The notes beneath the pieces are model-generated. The model saw nothing but the letters and a program-made list of their open reading frames with translations. It was not told the origin of the DNA and did no database searches. Below are positions 50,725-60,594 of a stretch of DNA of 64,000 bases, piece by piece. This DNA comes from Symbiodinium microadriaticum (lineage: Eukaryota; Sar; Dinophyceae; Suessiales; Symbiodiniaceae): contig LSRX01000177.1 in NCBI GenBank assembly GCA_001939145.1, forward strand, positions 229,839 through 293,838, written 5' to 3'. Made by a program: the position numbers and the translations under genes. Each line of letters starts with the position of its first letter. Position 1 is the first letter of the stretch.

Positions 50725-50985
50725 CTACGCCCGGCGGCCGCCACAGCTACTCAGCTGTCCATTGCGCAGCTTGGCTGGGACATTCTTGTACCTGGGCAAA
50801 TAAGAGAGGGCTTTCAGGGTTTGAGGGAGGTCGTCAAACCTCGATTTGAAGCCGGGAAGCCCCAAGTACCATTTTTGGAGCAGCGTTTTCTCCAAACCTT
50901 GGCGGGCGGGCTTCTGAACCATTGCTTTGAAGCTACTGTGCCCAGCTTCCTCAAAAAAGTTTCCGAATATAAACCAAGACACCAT
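50725..50985 (-). CDS. Possible last exon of the Suessiales-type gene
   Basis: The 86-codon frame (LQKWYLGLPGFKSRFDDLPQ) has protein-like text and lies next in order after the RPKHH exon. A second frame (50814-51035) is open too. Tentative. Confidence 0.25.
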   Translation of the reverse strand: MVSWFIFGNFFEEAGHSSFKAMVQKPARQGLEKTLLQKWYLGLPGFKSRFDDLPQTLKALSYLPRYKNVPAKLRNGQLSSCGGRRA

Positions 50986-53900
50986 CCTGTTGGCACTTTT
51001 GTGCTAGACCTCGGAGAAAGAACTATTGACATCACAACTTGGCTTGCATGCTTTTATGGGACATCATGCATAACTTCGCTGAGATTCGTTTGCCATATTT
51101 CATGGCAGCTTCGTCACGGAAGCAATGGTAATACTTGCAGGAGTATCGCTGCTCCAGCATGTCCAAACCCAGGTGATGCATCACGTGATGCTTTGGCCGT
51201 ATCTGCCAGGCCATCCTCGGATGAAGTACAACAAAAAATTGCTTTAGCTCCAAAACTCACACAACGACTTCGATGCATACATATTTAAGATCGGGCACTC
51301 ACCAGCATCAGCTGCCTGCTTGGCCAGCTTCGAGTAGGCTTGCAAGTGAAGCAGGCAAACATCCAGCAAGCCTTGGGCTTCCTTGGCTCAGGAACTGCAT
51401 TTTCAATATGTATATATACATATATATGGAAAACTTAAAGTCAGAAAAACTGGACAGAGCATCCATGCCGCACTATGGTTAACGTCCAGCATCATTTCGC
51501 GACGGATAGCGCTTCGATGCTTCGAGTCTGCAGTAGAATGCATGAAGGGCCCAGCAAGCCTGGGCTCCCAGTATGAGCCGCTCCGTCCGGTGATGCTCTG
51601 CCGCAGCAGCCATCTCGCTTGCAAGCCACGAAGTGATTATCCGGCTATTAAATGCCTTGGATGCTTTTTAGGATATCCAGATTCAATTGAAACCAAGGCT
51701 TCAAATCTGGGATATTGACAAGACCTTATGCTTGGGATTTTGGGCAAAGCTTAGAGGGTCGTGGTTTCGAGTTGAGGAGGTATGAGGTTGGGTCAAGGGA
51801 GTTTTGTTTTCGGAGCTAGACTTTCCCAATTTTCCGTGCTTGTGAGTGATAACTAACTCGGTTGTTGGTTTGGGTTTCCGGATCATGACATAAACTTGGC
51901 TTCGTTAGCACATATATATGTAGTATAAGTGAACCATGAGGTCGAGTAAGTACTGCTACACCTGTTGGGTGAATTTAAAATGAACACATGCTACAATATT
52001 CTGATCTAGGATCTTTGCTCCGAAAGGAGCAGCTCTCTTCGCCACTGTTGACAAACATCCACGATTTGAAAATCGGCTGTCCACATTTGATCTTGTGACG
52101 ACTGCAGAAGTCCTTGAAGTTGCGAAATGCATTCCGGTAGCGGTCAGCCACTGTGCCGCCTGGAAACCAAGAAACCTTCATCAATTCATAAAAGCACCCA
52201 CCATTGTTGAATAAACCGGCTCCAAGCTGTATGGCGTGCATAGAACACCATCGTATCATGGAATAGTGAAAGCCTTTGATGTAGATGAGGCTGCAAACAT
52301 TGCTTCCCAAGATCTCAGTTAAGAAAACCCTATGGGAGCGAATGGTGTGCGACCATGCCGGTTGAGGCGTGAACTCCAGCATGCTGCAAGCCGGGTTTGC
52401 CCTCGAAGCTTCACAGATATGGCAAACGTTGTTGGAGGTAAAGGCTGCCTTGACCAACCCCCATACTTGCTGGTGGTGTTTCCAATCCCCGCGGATTTCT
52501 GTCAGCCGGAATCGAATGTTCTGGCCGTGAGACTCGTACATCGGCTTTCCAGGGATGTAACGTCCACAGGGTGTTAGAGGGGTGTTGTCAAAAGACATCG
52601 TCGGATAGTTCCCCTGATACATCAGGTTGATGCTGTAGGCTACATAGGACCATATGGGCCCCCAGCTCTGCTCACCCAGTGATTTCTCCGTTCGCAGAAC
52701 ACATATGGGAAAGCGTGTGTCAAAGACTGTTCTGCTGTCCTCATACAAAGGAAAACCTGGACAAACAATTAAGGTTCAGATTAACAACAAATTATTATAT
52801 ATTATCCAGGGCTTACAGGTTTAGGGATCCTCAGGGTTTAGGGCTTGAGGGTTTTAGGGCTTTAGGATGAGAAATAGCATAAAGTCATCAAGTTCAGAGC
52901 CCACTACTAGGACAGGGAGCTCATGAAAAGAATGGTTATCTTCTCCTTTGACAGTGTGTACTCTGCTTCATCTGCATACAAGGATACGGGTTGGAAGTGG
53001 TTCGACTCGGACAGCTCAGGATGCTCTGCTGCCGGCCCTTGCATCCAGGCGAAACCTTGGCGGCGATGATGTTCCCAGTACTCACGGCCTTTGGTCTGGT
53101 TGAAGTGAATGTAGCCATTGTGCAACAACCAGCTAGTCAAAAGGTGTGGAGGGACGATGCTCAAGTTCTCATGCTTGGATTCCATACACTTTTTGAGGTG
53201 CGGCTTCGATCGTACAGGGATAGACACAGTGTCCAAAGGAAGATCCTGGGCTTCGAATCATGATCGCAGAATGGGATAGGCACACACACACACACACTCC
53301 AAAGCAAAACTACTGTAAACTTTATATTGTTGTGGGTTGACCTCACTTGATTTGTGCAGCCATGCTATTTGATACCAGTGACTAGTGCAAGCAAGCAACC
53401 CAGTTGGATGCCGTTCGACCTTTCATGTCCCGCCACACATTGCCAGGCTGCTGGCCAGAATTGCCACACGTAGAGAGCTGCTGAACAGTACCAGGGGTTT
53501 GGCTGCCAAACTCCTGAGCAAGAAAGCTGTATTGGGGTTTAGAAGCTAATTGGGGCTTTATAACAGGTTTAGAACTTCTCGGTTTATGGTCGTGCATAGC
53601 TAGGGCAGCTGGGGTATTATGGGTTTTGGCCTTTACCTTGTATTGCTATATAGGTTTAGGTTTGAGGGTATAGGTTTTCAGGGCTTGAGGGGCTTTGGCA
53701 GACTGAGTACGATTGAGCAGGCCATGGGGGGTTTTCAATCTAAAGTTCAGTTTCCAGGATAGACCGTGCATAGTTTCGATGAAGGGCTTGGGAAAACCAT
53801 TGCACACATAAAACCCATAACACCTAGACCGTAATTATCGTGATAATTATAAGAACCAGGAAGCATCTATCTAATAATACATAAGTATTTGTAATCTACC

Positions 53901-56900
53901 ACTACCCGGCTTCGTTTCGAGCACCCAATACAATAATAGAAAGCCGCACAGTCTATCCTGAATCTTTGCACAAAACTAACCCCAAGCCTCTCACCCTAAA
54001 TCCCAGAAGCCACAATCACCCCCATAGCCAAGCAGCGGACTCGATGGCTTTAGCGATGTCCTGAGCAGCCAAGGAACTGAATTCCTCGGCTCGATGCGCT
54101 GCTGACTGAACTGCGCTGCTCAAGCTGCTGCTGACTGCTGCAGGACCGGGACTTTTGCCTAGCGGCACCAGTGCCGACACCAGCAAGTAATCGGCGCTTG
54201 ATTGCACCCGGCACACCTGCGGAGGGATCGTAGAAGCAGGCAGTGCACTGTATATTTGCAAGACATCAGAGAACCCCCTAATGGCAAGCCTGACTCTTTC
54301 CCGGTTTCGCAGACACACATGTGCTTAGTGCCGAGGCAGGTTCACATCCTAAGCTGCATGCCTGATTAAACTGCACGAGCACCTGGTGGCTTTGCTAGGG
54401 GAAACAACATGTTGTATTATGCTCTAGCTACAAATGAAATTTAGCACGACCTCCCAGGCCAACTAAGCAGTTCAGGCAGCAGCCGATAATATCCCGCCAC
54501 CCCTGGATGAAATCTCATCCGAGTGAGTGCAGCTTTTGCTCACTGCACACAAGAACCAAAAGCTGTGGTCGCAGCCACACACTTGAAATCGGCCCTACTT
54601 CTTTGCAGCCTTTCCTTTGGCCTTGGGCTTGGGATTCTGCTCCGATGGCATGGCCTTTTTCACAGACCTCATTTTGCTATCGAATGCATTGATAGCACTC
54701 GTCAGATCTGCCGTCGCGTTGAGCTTGGCGTCGTCGTTCAGGTCACCAGAGATGCACTCCTTCAAAGCAGCATAACTGGCCTTCAAGGTCTGGATCACCT
54801 GGTCCGAATCGGCCATCAGAGCATCCACGAATTGGTTTCCCCTCAGATATCAGTCACAATCAAGCACCAGCTCAAGTAGTATGGCCACGGACATGACACA
54901 GGAATGACATGTCTGTAACATATGAATGGCGAGCTGCATCCCTGAGTTCTTCAGTTTCAGCTCCAAACCATCAGCTTCGGTAAGCTTCACGGTTGCGGCT
55001 TTCAAGCGGGTCCAAGCCTCCTGCACAACCGACTTCGGCTTGGGCTGCTTCTTTTCACCCTTGTTCGCGGGATTCGGCTTGTGATCAGGATCTTGGCCAC
55101 TGCTGCGATCGCTCATGATGTGCTTCCTCGGCGTGCAGCAACAACATAAGGTTTAGGTGTTGTTTCGGGTCTGGAGTTGTGTCGGAGCCCATATAATTGA
55201 TGTAATACCCAATTACCCTCTAAGGACTCATATTTTAAGGCTTTTGGGCCCCCAAAGACCCTATAATATAATTAGACTTTCGGGCTATTTTGATGCTATC
55301 AGGGATAGATTCTCACAGCTGAAACCAGCAGCTCGGGGGATAAGCTGAAAATTGCTAGACCAGAATAATGATAACAACAATAATATATAGGAATAACAAT
55401 AGTAAGTAAATACATAAATCAATAAACAAATATTACTATATATATATATATAACTTAAAATTCTTATAAATATAATAACAAGAATATACTAACAATAGTC
55501 TTTTAAGACATCTAAACCCAATCTGAATTCTGAAGCCCGAAACTACAGCTAAGTTTATCAGAGGAACAAAGCCGAAGCCGCTGCAGACCCCTCCAAGCCC
55601 ACCTCTTGCTCCAAAGCGAACTCTGTCTCGCTCTCGGAGTCATTCGTTTCGGTTTTGGAATCGAAACACTTCAGAAGAATCCAGTCCTGAGGAGAGGTGA
55701 ACAGGAGAACCCCACCAGCTCGAAGATTTTACATTGAGGGTTTAGGGTTTAGGGGCCGCATGTTTTGGGATAGGGTTGTTAATAAGGGTTTTGGGTGGCA
55801 CAATGTAATAATTACAAACATATATTGATCAAGAGGGTCCGGGGCTAGGGATAGTGGCAGTATTTTCAAGTGGGTTGTTGTGGCACCCACAAAACCTTCT
55901 TACTTGGGTGTTGGCATCAAGCTCTCGGTGATCAGGCAAGTTAGTAGGCTTGTTTATCTATATATCTAATTATAATAGCAGGGTGGAGGGTATTGGGTCT
56001 AAGGAAGCTTTAGAAAGGCTCAAGTCCTCCTTGTCCTTCTGATCTGGGTGCTTCATGACCCATCTCCCGGTCATGTTGGGATCGGCCGCCTTTTTCTCCT
56101 CATAGATGTTCTTGCCCACAGCCTCCCCAAACCTCAGTTGTAAGTGGGATCAGTGTTATAAATTAGAATAAGGTTGCAGCCGAATATAGCTTTGATCAAG
56201 ATACTGCGCCTTCACATCTTCATACTTCCGCCATATGTACTTGCCGTGGCGAGTGCCCTTTTTTTTTGATCTCACATTGAGCATAATGGCAGAATTCTGC
56301 CAGTTCCCCTCGGCACTCGCGAACTGCTCGAAGAGGTGTCGCATAATCTGAGTCCCACCTGAAGCACTGAAGCACTATCTCAAACCCGGCGGTCTTGCTC
56401 TATTTGGAGGATCGACTAAGCCCATATAAATGTAGCCCAGGCACGGCTCCTCCCGCTTGCATCAAACGCTTTCTCGGCGACCTCCGGCGGGCAACTGCTT
56501 GAACCTGAGCTGCAGCAACTAGGGTCTTCGGCATAAATTAATTATTATATTAGAATTGCATGTGGCGAACCTCCTAGTTCCTCTACTGATATACATCTGG
56601 GGGGCGCAAGGATCTGTAGAACTTCATGTAGTAGTTGTGGGCTTCGCGCTCATCATCTGTCATGTCTCGCTTCTTCTTCTTGGGTTTGCTATCGGGATCG
56701 GGCACAGCTGCGGTCTCTTCGGATTTCTCGGCCTGTGCCGTTGGGTCTGGTCCCCGAGGCTTTGCGGTCTCTTCGGATTTCTCGGCCTGTGCCGTTGGGT
56801 CTGGTCCCCGAGGGTTTGCGGTCTCTTCGGATTTCTCGGCCTGTGCCGTTGGGTCTGGTCCCCGAGGGTTTGCGGTCTCTTCGGATTTCTCGGCCTGTGC

Positions 56901-59191
56901 CGTTGGGTCTGGTCCCCGAGGGTTTGCGGTCTCTTCGGATTTCTCGGCCTGTGCCGTTGGGTCTGGTCCCCGAGGGTTTGCGGTCTCTTCGGATTTCTCG
57001 GCCTGTGCCCTTGGGTCTGGTCCCGGCGGCTTTGCGGTCTCTGCGGATTTCTCGGTCTGTGCCGTGGAGTCTGGTCCCGGCGGCTTTGCGGTCGTCTCGG
57101 ATTTCTCGGCCTGTGCTGTCGAGGCTTCGCCCATTGCCTTCTGCAACGCCTCGATGTCGATGGTGCCTGGCCTCTTCAGCATCTCTTGGATCATGGAGCC
57201 GACAGCCTCCAGCTTCTCCTCCTTCTCGGTCTTGTTCGCGGCGGCCGTCGACGGTTCGGGCTTTGGGGTGGGTTTCGCCAAACACACCACTTGATCCCCA
57301 GCAGCTGTTGCAGCGTCAACCATTCTTTCCAACTCCTGCTCTAGCTCGTCTGGGCCTGGGTTTGCAGCTGGGGCTGGCATTGACACCTCGACAGAGGTAT
57401 CTGTCGAAGCCGACAGTCCACCGTTGGAATTCGTGAGCTCCACATGTGTCGTCACCTCTGCACGATGCTCCTTCTGTCCGGGCGAGGCAAGATTCACTTT
57501 GGCCGACGTTTGCACACTGGCCCGTGGTGGGCTCTCGGTTCCGGGCTTGGGCTTGGGCTTGGGCTGCATGCTCATCAGCAGGCACTCGCAGCTGCAGAAA
57601 GTAGTCGATCCCTTATCACAGCATGCACTGGGTTTAACTTCGACATGAGCAGCCTAAACTCAGCTACCCCTCGTTGCAATCCAGGGGTCTTTCTTGATCA
57701 TCTCCATGGCATTGCATAGTTTGGAACATGTGTGGCATTTCTCCTGTGGATTCAGGGCTTCGGGCTCGGGATTTGTATGTACATATTATTTACAAACCCC
57801 ATAAGTATTTAAGGTTTTTAAAGCCTATAATAACAACAGTTATTTAACTTCAGTGGCCTCATAAACAAGCAGATTTTGCTCAAAGCATATTGTCACTATG
57901 GACGACCCACACTACAGAGTCAGGCTTGTAATTATGTAATTTCCAGACTTAATTTATAGTTATATATATATAAGGTCTTATATAATTAGGGTGCATGGGT
58001 TTTCAGCCAACAGCACATCACCATCAGGTCTTCAATGGTTAACCTTGTATAGCAAGGAAAAACCCTAAACCCTAATATCCCTATAGACCCTCTGAACCTT
58101 ATTAGATGGGTCCCGGGCTTAAGCTCGTGCAAGGGGTTTTAGGGTTTCAGGGTTTTAGGGTTTAGGGTTCATAGATTAGGGTTTTTCGCACCAATCACGA
58201 TCCCGGTCCTCTTGCGCGGGGCTCGGAGGCATCTCCAAAGACTCGCCGCAGGTAGGCATGTACTTGGAGATATTAGTTTAGTAGCTACATGGCTACATAT
58301 ATAGGCACAGATCAGACACATCAGACTAAATTGCGCCTAGCTTCGGGAGCCAAGATGCAGCTCACCAAACTGCTCTGCAATTGTGCTTTGCGTGTCAGTA
58401 TGACGGTAGCTGCTTGGGGTTTGGACTTCAAACGAAGGCATGCTGGGCAAGGTCTCTTCGGAAGGTCCCAGCCGGAGCCGCTTGTAATCAGGAGACTTCA
58501 AAGGAGTGCTCATGGTGCTGCCGACAGACATGGGCACCTGGGGTGTTTCATGCATCTGATGCTTTTGAGGGGTCTCGTCGACGATAGACATCTTCGAGGG
58601 TGTCTCGACAGGCTTCAGCTTGGCTGGTGTGTCCAGCGGCATGGGCTTCGGCTTGCACGGAGTCTGGACAGGCTGCTTGGAGGGTGTCTTGACAGTCTCG
58701 ACAGACCTCTCTGAAAGTGTTCCACCAGGCTGCTTGGAGGGTGTCTCGACAGACTCCTGCGAAAGTGTTGGGACAGGCTGCTTGGAGGGTGTCTCGACAG
58801 ACGTCTGGGAGAGTGTTCGGACAGGCTGCTTGGAGGGTGTGTGGACAGACGTCTGGGAGACTGTTCGGACAGGCTGCTTGGAGGGTGTGTCGACAGACAC
58901 CTGGGAAGTCGTTCGAACCGGCTGCTTGCGGGGTGTGTCACAAGTCTTCCCACCAGGCTCGGAGGAGTTGTCAGCAAACATCTTGGGCGCCGGAGGTGGC
59001 ATGGTTTCTTGAGGGCCCCGGGACTTGGAACGGGTTGGGGTGGCTACCTGCCGTGTGGAGGGCTCCTTGGGCACAGGCGTGGGCGAGGCAGAGGCCATGC
59101 GACCTCTTCTCGCTTGTGCCTTCTCCACCATTTCCTGCACACGTGCTGACACAGGGATCGGCTGCTCCGCCCCCCCTCCTCGTTTTCCCAT
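50725..59191 (-). CDS. Multi-exon gene of a Suessiales repeat-rich protein family
   Basis: At least eleven minus-strand coding pieces line up 5' to 3' from an ATG at 59191 down to about 51030, possibly 50725. Their order matches a protein family I recognise from Symbiodiniaceae genomes: low-complexity N-terminal repeats, a Y-MKF-RSL tail, an LFEQF...GNW block, a HPDQKDKED block, a Lys-rich helical part, then a globular C-terminal part (WLLHNGYIHF...YWEHH; CHICEASRANP; RPKHHVMHHLGLDML). Acceptors AG fit most starts; donors are often GT, some possibly noncanonical as known in dinoflagellates. Function is unknown; the CHIC pair and HH motifs could bind metal. The family is multi-copy in these genomes and perhaps transposon-derived. 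Stops inside some exon readings lie where an intron is expected. Exon ends are approximate, and some pieces are less certain than others. Confidence 0.6.
51032..51253 (-). CDS. Exon with the RPKHHVMHHLGLDML motif
   Basis: The segment WQIRPKHHVMHHLGLDMLEQ followed by KYYHCFRDEAAMKYGKRI matches, in order and spacing, the W-x-PKHH...H...CY-DE-G-K block near the C-terminus of the Suessiales family. The coding part is about 51078-51205; flanking codons probably belong to introns. Confidence 0.6.
   Translation of the reverse strand: MELKQFFVVLHPRMAWQIRPKHHVMHHLGLDMLEQRYSCKYYHCFRDEAAMKYGKRISAKLCMMSHKSMQAKL
51482..51668 (-). CDS. Exon KASKAFNSRIITSWLASEM
   Basis: This frame was found by reading the minus strand directly. 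It runs from a TAA to a TAA as KASKAFNSRIITSWLASEM then AERLILGAQACWALHAFY-like helical text. It fits the gap between the two neighbouring exons in the family order. A different frame in the same place (51403-51624) is the shadow. Confidence 0.55.
51995..52757 (-). CDS. Large exon with CHICEASRANP block
   Basis: About 250 codons after an acceptor AG at 52758-52759. They read LYEDSRTVFDTRFPICVLRT, SWGPIWSYVAYSINLMYQGN, CHICEASRANP, SLIYIKGFHYSMIRWCSMHA and FCSRHKIKCGQPIFKSWMF. The order matches the middle of the Suessiales family, where CxxC sits before an aromatic segment. The exon probably ends near the SFRSK codons, just before a phrase shared with 62664-62681. Confidence 0.65.
52910..53245 (-). 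CDS. Exon with WLLHNGYIHF...YWEHH block
   Basis: Starts after CAG at 53246-53248 and reads DLPLDTVSIPVRSKPHLKKC, VPPHLLTSWLLHNGYIHF, GREYWEHHRRQGFAW and LYADEAEYTLSKEKI. This is the family's PHxLLxxL...FWxHH...GDDAxY block, with ADEAEY in place of GDDAQY. Confidence 0.65.
53382..53560 (-). CDS. Possible exon, EFGSQTPGTV...GNVWRDMKG
   Basis: A minus frame with GNSGQQPGNVWRDMKGRTAS sits between stronger exons in the right order. The GNxxRD phrase is like the segment before the C-terminal block in related proteins. No clear splice ends. Confidence 0.3.
54016..54240 (-). CDS. Possible exon, Ala/Ser-rich helical
   Basis: The frame SSADYLLVSALVPLGKSPGP then AAQDIAKAIESAAWLWG reads as helical protein and lies in order. 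Support is composition and position only. Confidence 0.3.
   Translation of the reverse strand, partial: PASTIPPQVCRVQSSADYLLVSALVPLGKSPGPAAVSSSLSSAVQSAAHRAEEFSSLAAQDIAKAIESAAWLWG
54599..54841 (-). CDS. Exon NQFVDALMADSDQVIQTLKA
   Basis: Starts after TGAG at 54842-54845 (acceptor AG), reads GNQFVDALMADSDQVIQTLK, then NATADLTSAINAFDSKMRSV, and ends in a Lys-rich tail PKPKAKGKAAKK. The apparent TAG stop overlaps a GTAGGG donor, so translation probably continues by splicing. Helical, charged region of the family. Confidence 0.55.
54950..55130 (-). CDS. Exon with Lys/Pro linker and AWTRLKAATVKL helix
   Basis: The frame reads DPDHKPNPANKGEKKQPKPK followed by SVVQEAWTRLKAATVKLTEA. It may start at an internal ATG (55116) or continue from an exon upstream. 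The coding sense stops being convincing after LELKLKNSGM. Confidence 0.5.
55609..55686 (-). CDS. Short exon DWILLKCFDSKTETNDSE
   Basis: Minus strand after TCAG at 55687-55690: DWILLKCFDSKTETNDSE then SETEFALEQE, followed by a GTGGGC donor-like site. Acidic segment in the position expected after the HPD exon. Confidence 0.5.
56026..56132 (-). CDS. Short exon FGEAVGKNIYEEKKAADP...HPDQKDKED
   Basis: Found by direct reading; too short to stand out by length. After CTGAG (acceptor) it reads FGEAVGKNIYEEKKAADPNM, TGRWVMKHPDQKDKED. This continues the KAQY end of the previous exon into the family's YG-EVA-AI...HPE block. Strong family resemblance. Confidence 0.65.
56201..56347 (-). CDS. Exon HLFEQFASAEGNWQNSAIML
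   Basis: Starts after ACTCAG and reads HLFEQFASAEGNWQNSAIML, NVRSKKKGTRHGKYIWRKYE, DVKAQY. This LF-F...GNW...KYG block is a signature of the Suessiales family. Confidence 0.65.
56590..57588 (-). CDS. Exon 2 with eight 18-residue repeats
   Basis: Follows TCTGCAG at about 57589. The N-terminal half is Pro/Lys/Ser/Thr-rich (MSMQPKPKPKPGTESPP), with a helix ELEQELERMVDAATAAGDQV. Then eight tandem repeats of 18 residues (AQAEKSEETANPRGPDPT type), four of them identical; the first two and last two diverge. The end KPKKKKRDMTDDEREAHNYY then MKFYRSLRPP is a basic patch and the family's Y-MKF-RSL tail; a GTATAT donor follows. The repeats imply recent unit expansion by slippage or unequal exchange. 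Confidence 0.65.
56700..57130 (-). repeat. 54-bp tandem repeat (coding)
   Basis: About eight units of 54 bp; plus-strand units carry TTCGGATTTCTCGGCCTGTG. Inner units are nearly identical and flanking ones diverged. All three frames of both strands stay open across it, which explains the long shadow ORFs. Confidence 0.9.
57620..58330 (-). other. Intron between exons 1 and 2
   Basis: About 700 bp, AT-rich around 57780-57980, with a TATATATA run (57960) and TTTAGGG-like text at 58135-58185. No further coding piece recognised. Confidence 0.4.
58337..59191 (-). CDS. Exon 1 with TPSKQPVRTLSQTSVE repeats
   Basis: Starts at the ATG at 59191 (MGKRGGGAEQPIPVSARVQE); an in-frame TTG lies four codons upstream. 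Residues 1-80 are basic with SAR/AQARRGR helix text. About six tandem units of 16 residues follow (TPSKQPVRTLSQTSVE type), rich in Thr-Pro sites that a proline-directed kinase could use. The C-terminal part (DYKRLRLGPSEETLP; TDTQSTIAEQFGELHL) precedes a donor near 58340. Low complexity suggests a disordered N-terminal tail; the start is chosen because no similar coding sense is seen further upstream. Confidence 0.6.
   Translation of the reverse strand: MGKRGGGAEQPIPVSARVQEMVEKAQARRGRMASASPTPVPKEPSTRQVATPTRSKSRGPQETMPPPAPKMFADNSSEPGGKTCDTPRKQPVRTTSQVSVDTPSKQPVRTVSQTSVHTPSKQPVRTLSQTSVETPSKQPVPTLSQESVETPSKQPGGTLSERSVETVKTPSKQPVQTPCKPKPMPLDTPAKLKPVETPSKMSIVDETPQKHQMHETPQVPMSVGSTMSTPLKSPDYKRLRLGPSEETLPSMPSFEVQTPSSYRHTDTQSTIAEQFGELHLGSRS
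58640..58955 (-). repeat. 48-bp tandem repeat (coding)
   Basis: About six units of 48 bp with CAGGCTGCTTGGAGGGTGT on the plus strand, each followed by variable C/T/G text. More diverged than the 54-bp array in exon 2. Confidence 0.85.
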
Positions 59192-59539
59192 GCTTCCACA
59201 CAAACCTACAGCTAACAGCTAGGTACCGACTTGAGCACACTCATCACGAGGCACTTCACAACACACTTAAGTAGATCTACAAGGAACAGTGCCGCTCACT
59301 TCTAAGGATTCATCACTTTATCCTGGCCGGCTGCACATCTCTGGCATCAGCTGACTTCAGCTCCCTGCTCAAATTGAGGTGTCGAAGCTGCTCCGGTGGG
59401 TTAGGGGCCTAGTGATCATGGGTTTAGGGGGCTAGGCACAAATTTAAGTTCGGGGTTTAGCATAAGATCTATAATTGTATAATTACAATATAATATAATA
59501 AGTTATATTGGCTGCACTCCTTAACCAAGTCTAGTAAGT

Positions 59540-59563
59540 ATAGCTTTAAATATATATATATAT

Positions 59564-59598
<35 letters not shown>

Positions 59599-59635
59599 TA
59601 GATAGATAGGTAGGTAGATAGATAGATAGATATAA
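59540..59635. repeat. TATA and GATA microsatellite
   Basis: TATATA then about 19 GATA/GGTA units. Confidence 0.9.
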
Positions 59636-59839
59636 GACAAAGCCACGTAGCCCTCAATAGCCCTGGCGAGATTTCAAGCACTCGGTTTCTCTTTTTGGGG
59701 ATGGGTTTTAGGCCCAAATTGGGGTGTCTAGGGTTCGGGTCTTGGGTTTGGGGCTTCAGCTTGCTGATTTGGGGGTCTCTGGGGTTTGGGGTTTGGGTTT
59801 TGGGGCTTAGGGAGAGCAAACCCGGGACCGGCTTGGAGG

Positions 59840-59965
59840 GAATATCGCGGTTTAACGCGGAATATCGCGGTTTAACGCGGAATATCGCGAGACCTTGTCT
59901 CAGAAGGTCTTTCGTCCTATTTCTAACGCAGAATATCGCGGTCTAACGGCGTCTATCGCGGGCTG
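59840..59965. repeat. CG-rich 20-bp direct repeat
   Basis: AATATCGCGGTTTAACGCGG occurs twice in tandem from about 59841, then a third, truncated AATATCGCG, and after 40 bp two diverged copies (AACGCAGAATATCGCGGTCT; TCTATCGCGG). High CpG content in an otherwise CpG-poor stretch. Confidence 0.7.
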
Positions 59966-60305
59966 TTTCTGCCTATGGCGACCGACAGGCTCATTTCGGA
60001 GCCTTGGCAAAAGGGCTGGGTCAAAAACCCTTGCTAGCTACAACAATTCGGGCTTTGCTCTGGGTCGTAATATTATGCTGGTCTGTCTTTGGGCACGAAT
60101 CTCGGGTTTTAACTAGCTACAGTGATCGGATGGCAAGCAACTTCGGTTCCTGGAGCACAACACCACTGCACAAATGAATTGCACTGCTGTGCACAGGAAC
60201 AATCGGTGGCTGGTTCCATGGGCATTACTCTCAGGTCTTGAAGTTCAGTAGGGCTTCTAGGGCTTGGGATGTCGTAGGCAGCAATTTATATATAATATGA
60301 CACTA

Positions 60306-60366
<61 letters not shown>

Positions 60367-60410
60367 GTACTACTACTTCTGGCTACTGCTGCTACTGCTA
60401 CTGCTACTAG
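60306..60410. repeat. ACT trinucleotide microsatellite
   Basis: About 20 ACT units, then CTACTG/CTGCTA variants. The Ser/Val/Ala runs in the ORFs derive from it. Confidence 0.95.
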
Positions 60411-60551
60411 CAAGGCCCAGGCCCGGCCCACAAACTTCACCACCACAAGCAGCATCATGAACATCAGCTGTGTGAGGGCGGCAAGCACCATGAGCATCAG
60501 GTTTGTCAAAGCAGGCATGGTCCTCGGGCCGAGCCCCAGAAAACTTGCCAC

Positions 60552-60594
60552 CGCCACCCACACCACCACCACCACCACCACCACCACCACCACA
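60552..60594. repeat. CAC trinucleotide microsatellite
   Basis: About a dozen ACC/CAC units, encoding Pro or Val runs in shadow ORFs. Confidence 0.95.

Noticed and set aside
56700..57130. CRISPR-like regular repeat
   Set aside because: The 54-bp units are contiguous, coding and without unique spacers; the genome is eukaryotic.
56556..57436. Plus-strand ORFs of 262, 219 and 233 codons with GLFGFLGLCRWVWSPR-type repeats
   Set aside because: Shadows of the 54-bp coding repeat on the minus strand; the minus frame links to recognised family exons.
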